From: Catenaria anguillulae PL171
Lineage: Eukaryota; Blastocladiomycota; Blastocladiomycetes; Blastocladiales; Catenariaceae
DNA length: 64,000 nucleotides
Assembly (NCBI GenBank): GCA_002102555.1
Contig: MCFL01000011.1
Coordinates: forward strand, 1 to 64,000
Reading direction: 5' to 3'
Shown here: piece after piece, positions 1 to 10,642 of the stretch
How the letters are laid out: each line of letters starts with the position of its first letter
Numbering within the stretch: the first letter of the stretch is position 1
Notes under the pieces: model-generated
The model's database searches: none
What the model saw: the letters and a program-made list of their open reading frames with translations, nothing else
What the model was told of the DNA's origin: nothing
Program-made: the position numbers and the translations under genes

Positions 1-1197
1 GCCACGCCTTGATCCATCCAAAGCTGGCCCTCGGAGCGAATCGGGCACGTGGCCTGAGAGATGCGGTAAAATGTGCGCCGGCACAGGATGCGACATGGCG
101 AGTCGCACACGTGAATGACATTGGGCTGGTGGATTGGACGGAGCCAGGCCGGAAGGGCCGTTGGTGAGGGCCAATGTCGACCCATGGAATCGGGTCATGG
201 TCGTTCCCGTCGTTGTCGTTGGTGCCGGTGAACGTTGTAGGTGTGCAGGCAGCGGTAGCGTAAGCGGCATACATGGCAGGTGAGAGCTCGGAAATGTAGC
301 CAAAGCGATTGAAGAGGCCAATGAGCAACTGTTCGTGGCCGAGCTGGCAGTCGCGCACAAAGTAGCGAGTGGACCGAGAAAAGAGCGAGCGAGAGGGCAA
401 AGTGACGGCATTGATGGCCGTGTGCTTGTCGGGATACTCGAGCGCCGAATCCAAGTCGCGCGGGCCACGAATGCCAAGAAAACTCGTGTCCATGTACACA
501 CGGTCAATTGATGGCGGCTCGATTGAGGATGCGAGCGAACGAGAGCAGAGAAGCGAAGGGAGAAACGAGGGCGGGGTCCACAGGGATTCCATATCCTGCG
601 AAAAGCGGAAATCACCCGTGTGCAGGATGGTGGGTCCCGATTTCGATTGCACGAGAACAGAAACGGCGCCGAGGCAGTGATGCGCATCGAGAAACGTAAT
701 GCTGACCTTTTTCGAAGTGGATGTCAGGCGCACTTGAAGGGCTGATTGAGTGAATGTGTGACGAAGTCAATATGGTCGAGCAACGGGTCGAGGTAGGCCT
801 TGATCCAGCGGGCTGTTGGCGCCGACGTGTGCACCTGGGTACCCTTTGGCAAGTGAACGAGCCCTTGGGTGTGGTCCGAGTGTGCATGGGTCAAGATGAA
901 GATGGTGGGCGGAATCGTGAGCGAGATGGACGAGGTTTGTGGTGCGATGGCGAAATGATCAATTGCAATGTCGGGGTACTCGAGCAGAATGCCTTTGAAT
1001 TTGGACGATGCCGCTGCCGGCGAGGAGGCTGGGTGGGTCAATCTTTCCTCGACCTCGTCCTCTCCTTGGCCGCCGTCATCTTGGAAACAGTGTTGGGATG
1101 AATGCACTTGGACAACATGCTGACTGCTGCTTTCTTGATTGGCGTCCGGCCACAAATCGTGCTCGTCGTTGGCGTTGGTCATCATCATATGGTCCAT
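1..1197 (-). CDS. SNM1/Artemis-like metallo-beta-lactamase DNA nuclease, partial, apparently frameshifted
   Basis: This is the N-terminal part of a beta-CASP metallo-beta-lactamase nuclease of the SNM1/PSO2/Artemis family, which processes DNA ends in crosslink and break repair. The ATG at 1197 opens a 68-residue low-complexity leader, then a segment ending LEYPDIAIDHF that resembles the Artemis N-terminus. Motif 2 follows as THAHSDH. Around 730-740 the reading frame must change: the frame ending in QPF stops at once, while the other frame starts at about 733 and carries LDAHHCLGAV (third metal motif), LHTGDFR (fourth) and MDTSFLGIRG, which matches the Artemis strand after motif 4. No GT-AG intron of normal size fits between them, so I infer a one-base deletion (pseudogene or sequence error). 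The frame then stays open to the window edge, so the C-terminus is missing. Family call is strong; Artemis versus PSO2 is uncertain. Confidence 0.82.
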
Positions 1198-1918
1198 TCA
1201 GTGCACAAGTATTTATCATGGCATTGGCATTGGCATTGCATCCAGTCTGCGATTGACTTGGTACAGTGCGGTGTGGCCACGATGACCGATTCGGTACGTT
1301 GTGTTGTTGCAAACGTGGAGTGACTCACTCACGAAGGAAGCGGGAATGTGCCCATTTCACATCATTCCAAACTTCCCAACATAAATATAAATCCTCTCTC
1401 TCAACGTCGGCATAGGTCAACTGGTCCGACACCTGAGTCAAATGACCGATACTCTTGGGCAGCGTTGCAGATATGGTTACATAAGTATGGCGCACATGCA
1501 AGTACATACAGCAACCGCAATGATGAGACTCAAAAGTCTCCTTCTTCCCTGCGCCGCCTCACGCACTGCCAAAGCATCCGCGCGCTTGCGCTTAACATAA
1601 GCGAGCCTAGTGTCAGCAAATGATGGAGTCGCTTGAAAGCAACACAATGAGTGCCAGATCAAGTCAAGCAGCGCTTTTTTTTGGTGAGACTCAGAGTGAC
1701 GACTGAGGTGTGGTAAATGCATATTAATATGCACGAGCAGGCTGACTGACTGAATTGCATAATGATCTGGTTCAAGGGCTGTCGATCTCGCATGGTGAGA
1801 CTGACCGCCGCTAGTGTTGTCCTCAGTGCTGAACAGGACCCAAGACTGTTATTGACTATGTATAAATCTTTGTAAATAGTATGTGAAGAACTTTGAACGA
1901 CTCAATGAAACATCCACA
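1198..1918. other. Divergent intergenic region with a TATA-like box
   Basis: No convincing gene. It separates the SNM1-like gene (leftward) from the ecdysoneless gene (rightward). A TATAAA at 1861-1866 lies about 55 bp upstream of the ATG at 1919 and could be a core promoter for the rightward gene. Confidence 0.5.
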
Positions 1919-3763
1919 ATGACCCATACGGCCCCATCCAACACCCCAAACTGCCATTCCAAGCCCACTTCCAATTCTGCAATGGACGACACACTTGCCC
2001 GTGCGCTTGGGCTCACTCCAGGCTCGGCAACAAGGAGGCCAGCAAACGCAGACTTTCTCTCGTTCTCGCTCTACTGTCCGTCCGACGACCCTCGGATCAT
2101 CACCGACCTCTGTGCCAAACTGCCCGCAGCCTGCGCAGCCCTCACAGCCAACCACATCTGGTCCAGCGGCCACCCACTTGTCATTGCACCCAAACCACCC
2201 GCATTGACCGACTGCAGTTCCGCCAAGTCACACCTGCTAGCCTCAGCCACACTCGCAGTTGCGGAATGCATTGACGACGAATGGTTTGCCCTTTGGGTCC
2301 TCAAGTCGCTCACCCGCCAGTTTGCACCGCACTTGGCCTTGACCGCCAGCGATGCCGATGGCCAGTTTGTGTTGATTGAGGTCGCCGAACATTTACCGAG
2401 CTGGGTCGATCCAGACTCGGTCGAGCATCGGGTGTGGTGGGTCGGTGGCGAGTTGATGTTGATTCCGCCAAGTGTCGTTGCTCACCTTGGGACTGAGGAG
2501 GATGCGGCAGCTGTGGTGCTCAATCACGCCAGCCAACGGAACCAAGCGTTGCTTGCGGCGCCCACGGCAGTGAGAAAGCATTTGGACGACACTTTTCGCA
2601 CCATCGAGTATTCGCACGCGCTCGACACAAGCTCGCCCACTCCCGCGTACGACCCAGTACCTACTCGCCTCCCTTCTACCCGCCACCATCACACATACAT
2701 GTATCTCCCACCTCTCGCAGCCCATCTACTCTCCCGCCCATCCGCCTGCAACCCCATCTCCTCTGACCAACTCGTCGCATTTGCCATTCACGCCGTGCAC
2801 ACCCGCGACCCAGTCTCGATGCGCAAGTCCCGCGACATGCCACTTGTCATGCCCGCTGCCGCACTTGCACCACGCTCGTCGACCAAGTGGGTCAAAGCCC
2901 CCCTGCGCCTGACTCGCTACTTGTACGCTCTGCTCGACTCGACACGGGTCGACCCGATTCCACCCACACTTGCATCTGGGTTTCCCGCGCACGTGCCGCC
3001 ATCGCCCATGGCGACCGAATCGAGGCATGTCGAAGCAAGACGGTGGCACAATGGCGCCAAACTCGCACTAGGGTTGGAAATGATGCTGTGCGATTCAACA
3101 ACTGTGGCGGCAGCAGGTGTGGACGAGTGGACCAAAGCACGTTCCAAAATTGTCGACTGGATCAAGTCACCCGAGGCGTCAGATCTGGCAAATGTGCAAA
3201 TGTGGGATACGAGCCAGATGGTCAAGGAGGTGGAGGATGCGGACGATTGGATGCAAGTCACAGACGAGGATTTGGAGCGCTGGTCACAGGTTCAGGGCAA
3301 GGGCAAGAGGATGGATGTGGATGAGGTGGTCAAGGCGGTGAATGCGTTTGGAGAGGGCGAGAGTGGGTTGGATGGGATTGCCACGTCTGCAGCAGCCGCT
3401 GACGAGCCAGATCAGGACAAGGAGAGCGATGACGACGAGTTATTGTTTGACCCCGACAAGTTTGATTCCCTCTTTGAGCAGCGCGAGCATGTCGTGCGGC
3501 CCGATTTGGACGATGACGTGGATTCGGATTCGGAATTGGATGAGACGATGGCCGAAAACTTGCCTGGGTTTCAAGGGGATGCGGCGCAGGCAGGTGGGGA
3601 GGATTGCGACAATGTGGATGAGGTGCAAGCGTTGGCCAATTTGCTCGCGAGTTTGGAGGGGCAAGAGGGTCGAATGGGACCCGCGGCAGGATTGTTGGCA
3701 CACCTCGGCATTCCATTTGTGAATGGGGATGATGGTTGTGGTGACAGTGAAGATGACAATTGA
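1919..3763 (+). CDS. ECD: Ecdysoneless/SGT1 family protein (ECD homolog)
   Basis: A 614-residue intronless gene of the ecdysoneless (ECD/hSGT1) family. Animal ECD supports pre-mRNA splicing and transcription and acts in nucleus and cytoplasm. Family signatures are clear in the N-terminal half: FSLYCPSDD, then DDEWFALWVLKSL, then DADGQFVLIEVAEHLPSWVD followed by a GELMLIPPS strand. The C-terminal third is acidic (DDDELLFDPDKFDSLF, then DDDVDSDSELDE), as in other members, and the length is close to human ECD (about 640 residues). The ATG at 1919 follows a TATAAA box; a later in-frame ATG at 1982 (MDDTLARAL) is an alternative start. The stop is TGA. Confidence 0.93.
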   Translation: MTHTAPSNTPNCHSKPTSNSAMDDTLARALGLTPGSATRRPANADFLSFSLYCPSDDPRIITDLCAKLPAACAALTANHIWSSGHPLVIAPKPPALTDCSSAKSHLLASATLAVAECIDDEWFALWVLKSLTRQFAPHLALTASDADGQFVLIEVAEHLPSWVDPDSVEHRVWWVGGELMLIPPSVVAHLGTEEDAAAVVLNHASQRNQALLAAPTAVRKHLDDTFRTIEYSHALDTSSPTPAYDPVPTRLPSTRHHHTYMYLPPLAAHLLSRPSACNPISSDQLVAFAIHAVHTRDPVSMRKSRDMPLVMPAAALAPRSSTKWVKAPLRLTRYLYALLDSTRVDPIPPTLASGFPAHVPPSPMATESRHVEARRWHNGAKLALGLEMMLCDSTTVAAAGVDEWTKARSKIVDWIKSPEASDLANVQMWDTSQMVKEVEDADDWMQVTDEDLERWSQVQGKGKRMDVDEVVKAVNAFGEGESGLDGIATSAAAADEPDQDKESDDDELLFDPDKFDSLFEQREHVVRPDLDDDVDSDSELDETMAENLPGFQGDAAQAGGEDCDNVDEVQALANLLASLEGQEGRMGPAAGLLAHLGIPFVNGDDGCGDSEDDN

Positions 3764-4307
3764 TCTGTCATACTGCCATTTACCGACAATACAGCGCATA
3801 GAAATGTATACATTTCGACATTGACCACCGTGCGACTTCGCCTTTTTCGTGGGCTGTCAAGGCAGCGTGAAGCTAGGCTGCCGGATCGATGACCCGTTTT
3901 GCATTTGGCACCCCACATCCGGCGAGTCATTCACCTCGAGTCTCGTTGCTGGCACGGCCCCGCGCTCAGCGCACAAGAGTTCAAGCAACACCGTATCCAA
4001 GCATCCGCCCACCGTTCTGTCATGGTCATGGCCGTGGCAATTCCCCGGCCCGAGTCCGCTTGGCCGACGCTTGGCCGACGACACTGTGACGGCAGGACAC
4101 GGCGCCTCCCATCTTTGCCTCTCAGTTGATCAAGCGAAGTGCTCCGCAAGCTGCTGGGCGATTTGGTGCAAGTAATTATAAATGCCATTGCAAATTTTGG
4201 GCAGATCCGGACGGCAACCTAACGACGGGCACCAGCATGACTGCTTTCTGGGCGATTAAGGCAATTGTCTGGCCGCGACATCCATGTTGATACAGGACAA
4301 CATCTGC
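3764..4307. other. Intergenic, nothing recognised
   Basis: Downstream of the ecdysoneless gene. Short open stretches on both strands show no family resemblance or splice-consistent structure. Confidence 0.4.
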
Positions 4308-4604
4308 ATGCGCTTCCTCTCGGCAGCGGCTGTTGACACCTGAGTCAGCGAACACTTTCATGAACTCCAGTGGGCCAACCCGAAGCGGGCCGACCGCCTT
4401 GCAAGCTTGGCCAATGCTTGGCCCACAAGCTCCACGACTTGGCGTGGCATGTGGATGGTCAAGTGCAACGAACAAGAGCACACACCAAGGATTGCCTGTT
4501 GGCGAGGACTCTTGGAAAGTTCTTTAAGGACATTTGCGCTCTCCGAGCTGTTGTCTGGGCGGGCAATCGTACACGGGACCAGCGAGGTCGTGGCCATTGG
4601 GTGA
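4308..4604 (+). pseudogene. Degenerate copy of an unrecognised repeated protein family (copy 1)
   Basis: From the ATG at 4308 the frame reads MRFLSAAAVDT, a TGA at 4341, then continues open for 86 codons to a TGA at 4602. Its translation aligns along its length with the frame at 10217-10642. Shared pieces include RFLSAAAVD against RFLAASVVD, a Trp/Val/Lys-Cys patch (WMVKC against WSVQC), and SELLSGRAIVHG against LELLSGRSVAFG near the end. The family is not one I recognise. It lies just outside the left end of the palindrome. I infer a decayed duplicate, perhaps of a mobile or multicopy gene. Confidence 0.5.
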
Positions 4605-4656
4605 GATCGGTTTGGCGCTTCGCGAGCGGTTGTTGGCGGTGTGTGAGCGGTGGATT

Positions 4657-6412
4657 TTAGAGTCTGTGCGAAACGCTGTTTTTGCGGTCAGTTCAGTTCG
4701 ATTTGCTCGTGGCGCGAGACAATCGAACCAGATCAATTTGTTCACACGGCAACACGTTCAATTTTGGAATACAGTTGAACCGACCTCGGTCGATTTCTCA
4801 CCTCCCTGGATTCCTTTTACATTTCCCTTGCCTAGTCTATCCCAAATTCGAAAGCAATATATTCTATGCACTGGCAACGTGTTCGATTCGCAGCAGCACC
4901 AACGGACGCCCCGTTCGCACTTGCCCTCGTTCTTTTGTCCCCGCCATGACCTCGTCACCCAAACCTGTCTCACTCACATCGCCAACGAGTAGCCGGAAAA
5001 GCTCGGCGCCGAAAGCCAAAACCGCTTCCAATAATGGATCGAAGGCCAACCCGAAGGCCAAATCGAAAACCACCAAGGGCGGCAAAGAGTCCAAATCCGG
5101 CCCTAAGTCGTCCAAAGCCACTACCCTCCCGTCTCCCACCTCGCCTCCTCCGGCCAAGCAGGCTGGCCACAAGCGTGCTCCGCACAACCGGCCTGGCTCC
5201 GAAAATCGCAATCACGACGACCCTGAGGTCGCTGACGGTCACGGCGCCGCTGCCGATCCGCCGCACACTGTTGGCGACGAACTGAAAGCGCTCAACGCTG
5301 TTTGGTTTTGGAACGGGCTTGAGCAAACCTACAAGGAGTTGAAGAAAGTCAAGACGTTTGACCAGCTCTGGAGGGAGGCAAAGGAATGCCACCAGAAGGA
5401 GCTCAAGATGTTGGAAGAGGTGGTGTCGTGGAACAAGAAGGTGGAGCGTGACCATGAGCGCTTGATTGCTGCTGCAGAGCGTGGTGGTCCAGCCGTTGAG
5501 GACGATTACGTCCAGACGCACCAGAAGGAGGTTCCACATGTGCAAAGCAACTGGGACGTCGTTGAGTACCTCGAACTCGTCACCAAGGTCAACGAAGTGG
5601 GCCCGCCAATTGCCAAGTCAGCCACAGAGGATTGGGACGAAGTGATTGACGTCATGTCTGCGATCCGCCCACGCAAGTACACCATCAACGCCTGCTCTGC
5701 TGCGCTTTCCCGTTTGGTTGACAAGTTCAAGAAGGCGGACGGCAAGATGACATCGGGCACAGGCCATCGGGCTGAGACTGAGTTGGGCGTTGCTGTTCGC
5801 GAGTTTATTGAGATGACGGATGAGGCCATGCAAGGTGCGTTGTTGGACACTTTTCATCACATTCATGCTGCAATCAACCTCACCTTTTTGCTATGGTTGA
5901 AACAGAGCTTGCCGCTGTTGACAATGAGGAACTCGACAAGGCCACGGACGAGGCCCATCGCACCGAGACGCTTGTTGGGGCAGCCGTTTCGGCTAGCCGT
6001 GTGTCGTCAGCAAAGCAATGGGAAGAAGGGCGGAGGCGGCCGCCAAAGCGGTCATTGGAGGATCCGGCGCTTGATGCAGTGGACGGTGCTGAGCAAGCAG
6101 GTGATGGCCATGGTGGGGCCGCAAAAAGACGTCGGGGTGGACTTTTCAACGATTTGGTTGGCGCCATTTCCCAATCAAACAGCATCATGGGGGATATGCA
6201 CAGCACGTTTGACCAGTTCACAAGCGCACTCATTGCTCAAGGTCAAGCGCATGCTGATCCGGTGCCCAGTGATTTGATTGAGCAAGTTGGCCGGTTGGAG
6301 CAGGGGCAGCAAGAATTGAAGCAGGAAATTCGGGATTCATTTGCCAAGATCATGCGTGCAATGGGAGTCGATGAGTAAATAGTGGTGATGTGTCCATGTT
6401 CCCATGTTGTTG
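4657..6412 (+). repeat. Left arm of a giant near-perfect inverted repeat
   Basis: Positions 4657-6412 (1756 bp) are the reverse complement of 6454-8209, with no length difference. The one substitution I found is near 4774/8092: an ACAG in the left arm where the right arm, read on the same strand, has AAAG. The 41-bp spacer is 6413-6453. The outer end of this arm starts TTAGAGTCTGTGCGAAACG. The arm contains one complete two-exon gene with its upstream region. Confidence 0.95.
4946..6378 (+). CDS. Unrecognised coiled-coil nuclear-type protein, palindrome copy 1
   Basis: Two exons, 4946-5834 and 5906-6378, joined across a 71-bp GT-AG intron (GTGCGT donor, AACAG acceptor) that restores frame as CAA GAG CTT. 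This gives 453 residues. I recognise no domain. Residues 1 to about 95 are a Ser/Pro/Lys-rich tail with many SKAKSK-type basic repeats. Residues about 110-290 are predicted helical, with charged heptad-like stretches (for example LKKVKTFDQLWREAKECHQK). A KRRRGG basic patch near 368 could be a nuclear signal, and the C-terminus ends in a short amphipathic helix rich in Gln/Glu. The gene lies wholly inside the left arm and converges tail to tail on its twin. It may be a cargo or regulatory protein of an element, but nothing in the sequence proves that. Confidence 0.7.
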
Positions 6413-6453
6413 TACATATCTTGTGAATGATACTGTATACTTGCATGCCAACT

Positions 6454-8209
6454 CAACAACATGGGAACATGGACACATCACCACTATTTACTCATCGACT
6501 CCCATTGCACGCATGATCTTGGCAAATGAATCCCGAATTTCCTGCTTCAATTCTTGCTGCCCCTGCTCCAACCGGCCAACTTGCTCAATCAAATCACTGG
6601 GCACCGGATCAGCATGCGCTTGACCTTGAGCAATGAGTGCGCTTGTGAACTGGTCAAACGTGCTGTGCATATCCCCCATGATGCTGTTTGATTGGGAAAT
6701 GGCGCCAACCAAATCGTTGAAAAGTCCACCCCGACGTCTTTTTGCGGCCCCACCATGGCCATCACCTGCTTGCTCAGCACCGTCCACTGCATCAAGCGCC
6801 GGATCCTCCAATGACCGCTTTGGCGGCCGCCTCCGCCCTTCTTCCCATTGCTTTGCTGACGACACACGGCTAGCCGAAACGGCTGCCCCAACAAGCGTCT
6901 CGGTGCGATGGGCCTCGTCCGTGGCCTTGTCGAGTTCCTCATTGTCAACAGCGGCAAGCTCTGTTTCAACCATAGCAAAAAGGTGAGGTTGATTGCAGCA
7001 TGAATGTGATGAAAAGTGTCCAACAACGCACCTTGCATGGCCTCATCCGTCATCTCAATAAACTCGCGAACAGCAACGCCCAACTCAGTCTCAGCCCGAT
7101 GGCCTGTGCCCGATGTCATCTTGCCGTCCGCCTTCTTGAACTTGTCAACCAAACGGGAAAGCGCAGCAGAGCAGGCGTTGATGGTGTACTTGCGTGGGCG
7201 GATCGCAGACATGACGTCAATCACTTCGTCCCAATCCTCTGTGGCTGACTTGGCAATTGGCGGGCCCACTTCGTTGACCTTGGTGACGAGTTCGAGGTAC
7301 TCAACGACGTCCCAGTTGCTTTGCACATGTGGAACCTCCTTCTGGTGCGTCTGGACGTAATCGTCCTCAACGGCTGGACCACCACGCTCTGCAGCAGCAA
7401 TCAAGCGCTCATGGTCACGCTCCACCTTCTTGTTCCACGACACCACCTCTTCCAACATCTTGAGCTCCTTCTGGTGGCATTCCTTTGCCTCCCTCCAGAG
7501 CTGGTCAAACGTCTTGACTTTCTTCAACTCCTTGTAGGTTTGCTCAAGCCCGTTCCAAAACCAAACAGCGTTGAGCGCTTTCAGTTCGTCGCCAACAGTG
7601 TGCGGCGGATCGGCAGCGGCGCCGTGACCGTCAGCGACCTCAGGGTCGTCGTGATTGCGATTTTCGGAGCCAGGCCGGTTGTGCGGAGCACGCTTGTGGC
7701 CAGCCTGCTTGGCCGGAGGAGGCGAGGTGGGAGACGGGAGGGTAGTGGCTTTGGACGACTTAGGGCCGGATTTGGACTCTTTGCCGCCCTTGGTGGTTTT
7801 CGATTTGGCCTTCGGGTTGGCCTTCGATCCATTATTGGAAGCGGTTTTGGCTTTCGGCGCCGAGCTTTTCCGGCTACTCGTTGGCGATGTGAGTGAGACA
7901 GGTTTGGGTGACGAGGTCATGGCGGGGACAAAAGAACGAGGGCAAGTGCGAACGGGGCGTCCGTTGGTGCTGCTGCGAATCGAACACGTTGCCAGTGCAT
8001 AGAATATATTGCTTTCGAATTTGGGATAGACTAGGCAAGGGAAATGTAAAAGGAATCCAGGGAGGTGAGAAATCGACCGAGGTCGGTTCAACTTTATTCC
8101 AAAATTGAACGTGTTGCCGTGTGAACAAATTGATCTGGTTCGATTGTCTCGCGCCACGAGCAAATCGAACTGAACTGACCGCAAAAACAGCGTTTCGCAC
8201 AGACTCTAA
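6454..8209 (-). repeat. Right arm of the giant inverted repeat
   Basis: Reverse complement of 4657-6412; paired positions sum to 12866 throughout. The arm ends at 8209 with CGTTTCGCACAGACTCTAA. Beyond both outer ends the flanking sequences are unrelated. Confidence 0.95.
6488..7920 (-). CDS. Unrecognised coiled-coil nuclear-type protein, palindrome copy 2
   Basis: Mirror copy of the left-arm gene. Exons on the minus strand are 7032-7920 and 6488-6960, with the same 71-bp intron (6961-7031). The start ATG is at 7920 and the TAA at 6488-6490. The encoded 453 residues are identical as far as I can see; the one noted arm difference falls in the region upstream of the start. The two stop codons face each other about 110 bp apart across the spacer, so transcripts reading through would be complementary. 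Confidence 0.7.
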
Positions 8210-8494
8210 TCGTAGGCAGGATCGTGCATGGCGGCGGTGGCGGCGGCGGTCACAACAGTCAAGGCGGAAACGGACTGCATCATGGCCACCGCAGATGCAA
8301 CGGCTGCGTTCACATTTGTCGTAGAATACATGGCGGCACTTGAACATGGCAGAATTGTGACAAACCATTGGGGCCAAGAAGGGACAGTAGTTGACTGGCC
8401 AAATCGATCCAAGGTGTCTCGCACAGACTGGCCTGTTTTTGAGTTCAGGTCAATCTTGGATTGGCCGGCCATGTTGATCTGATCTGACTCTGAC

Positions 8495-8513
8495 GCGTTT
8501 CGCACAGACTCTA
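8495..8513 (+). repeat. Third copy of the palindrome-end 19-mer
   Basis: GCGTTTCGCACAGACTCTA here matches 8190-8208 at the right arm end in direct orientation, and 4658-4676 at the left arm end in inverted orientation. A partial match (CTCGCACAGACT) lies near 8417-8428. The 286 bp between 8209 and 8495 are not part of the palindrome. Confidence 0.85.
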
Positions 8514-10216
8514 TTTGATGCGTCTGCCGACTGTTTTACCAGTCCATATCCTCGTCTCATCTACTCTCTCTTTATGCCACGGCACTCTCCTCGTCGCTTC
8601 TTACGCTGTGGGCGGGCACACAAGCTCGGCAATCTCAAGGCCAACAACGTGCACAACAAATTGCTGGTGAGTTTGTGTGGCGCGTCCTTTGTTGTCACAA
8701 TATCTGTCCAGTACTTCAACTCAATATCCATGTTGCGGCACCTGAAATGATTCAATTCCATTTCATTTTCTCTTTTCTCCCTCCAAATCCACATCTGGTC
8801 ACTTCATGTGCAGACACATATCCCCTCTGGCAGAGAAAGTGGCCATTAAACAACGGAAAATACACACGTGCAGCGGACCCAGCTAATCCGTTCCCAATAA
8901 AACCAACCCTGAAAGGCAAGCGGCTCAGTCAAAGAGGGCCAACAATTTACACACTTCCGTCGAGAAAGGATAACCCACAAATCCGAGTCTCTGCTGAAGC
9001 ACGCGCCATTTGACGAGCAAATGTTGCGAACAGACACAGAACCAGCAAGGGACGCGAATCCACGGGTTGACGGAAATACCAGAGCCGCGAGTCTTTGTGA
9101 CAAAACTCTGATGGATCGGAATGATGTGAGGTGAGGGAGCGATGAAATCACGGATCCCGAAGAGCGGTCACGTGAGAACCGGATGGGAGCGACAACGACG
9201 AGAAGCAGCTCTGGGCGCAAATCGGATAATGTGGGAACAGGAACTCCATCCACCCCAATCCCGCCACCTGAAACATTAACATGTCAGACCTACGTGTGAT
9301 GTATTGAAACACCGACTCAAGGGTACTCGGGCATGGGTAATGGGACAAAGGGATCCCCAGATGCCATACCCCCAGATGAGCAGTGTCCTTTGCCCATCAA
9401 GAAGGGGTAACGCAAGCATGGGGCATGCCTAAGCCGATTCTTCTGTCTGTTTTTCCATGAGCGCTCACCAGATCCGGCCGCAATGCCAAACGTGGAACCG
9501 AAGCGGAAAGAGTTGGAAGAAGCGGGTCGCAACGTGATTCGGAGAGTGGCGCGCGTGTAATGGCCGGCGGTGGGTGCGGAGGGTAGTATATGTGTGCGCG
9601 GATTGGACCGAAGGGGGGCATTGCACAAGGTTTCAAGTGTGTATATCATGAGGCTCCCCTTGATGAAAACGTGGGAACAGCGTACCTATAGCGTAGTTTG
9701 TCGACGCGTTTGACATGAACGAGGCCGCCGATTCCGCATGCGATCATGGCGCTTGTCGGCTTCCCACGGTTCATCCATGAGCAAATGGCCAGAGACTCGG
9801 AATTCACTTTTTTGGATACAATATCAAGTCCCGTTCCTCGCCTCTCCATAAACAACGCACTCAACGCCCGCTTTTGCTACGACCGCACAACCGATCATCC
9901 CTTCAATCTACATTCGTCGACTCACAATGAGCCTCCAACGGGCGCAAGCCAAGTCAATCCAATCATCATTTCAAGCATACTGCAGCAGCCAGCGCCGTAT
10001 CGAGGCCGCAACTGAAGCGCCCGCCTGGACCAAATTCTCGGGATTGGCCGCGTTTCGAAGAATACTAAAGAGCCCGCAAACAAGCCGCCGAAGCGGAGCA
10101 TGCTTAAGGGCCGTCTCAAATTGATGGTGCGAATGCTGTCTATCACTCAAATAGTCACACAAGCGCCGCGCTTTGACTCGTCTGGCGCCATGTACATATG
10201 ATTCCACGTCATGTAG
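8514..10216. other. Gene-poor stretch; possible 5' remains of the decayed gene at 10217
   Basis: No supported gene on either strand between 8514 and about 10018. From about 10019 to 10198 the frame shared with 10217-10642 is open and reads as a basic segment (KNTKEPANKPPKRS, then KGRLKLMVRM). It is cut by TGA at 10199 and TAG at 10214. It could be an upstream portion of that relic. Confidence 0.35.
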
Positions 10217-10642
10217 ATCAAGGCTTCGGATGAACGCAAACGTTTCCTTGCCGCGTCTGTTGTTGACGCACTTGTTGCCGCAAATTCCGGCACAGTCGAA
10301 TGGATCCTTCCCGAAAAGACAAGCAAGATTGCTCGTCTATCTCGCCAACTGTATCTGATGGCCTCGCACCCGGACGTGTGGTCGGTTCAATGTACACAGG
10401 TGACCCGCAACCAAGCGGGCAATTGGATCGCCAAACCAGGCAATGTCAAGGCCGCCGTGCGGCAGATTGCCGTCGGTGAAGCGGCTTGAAACGCCTTGCG
10501 TGGGTACATCCACGTCACCTTATTGGAGCTGTTGTCGGGTCGGTCGGTTGCGTTTGGGCAATGTGCCGAGGTGCGGGCTCTGGGCATGGAAAAGTTTGCT
10601 AGTGGTCATGTGCCGGTGACGCCGATGACGGGTGATGTGTAG
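10217..10642 (+). pseudogene. Degenerate copy of an unrecognised repeated protein family (copy 2)
   Basis: The frame from 10217 reads KASDERKRFLAASVVDALV and runs to a TAG at 10640, with one internal TGA at 10496. It contains VWSVQC and LELLSGRSVAFG, which match WMVKC and SELLSGRAIVHG in the relic at 4308-4604. No ATG sits at the start, and stops at 10199 and 10214 lie upstream in the same frame. The family is unrecognised. The two copies have kept protein-level similarity while the nucleotides diverged, so an ancestral form was once under selection. Confidence 0.5.

Noticed and set aside
10191-10216. A possible 25-bp intron (GTACAT...TAG) rescuing the frame before 10217
   Set aside because: Far shorter than every other intron in the window (64-102 bp).
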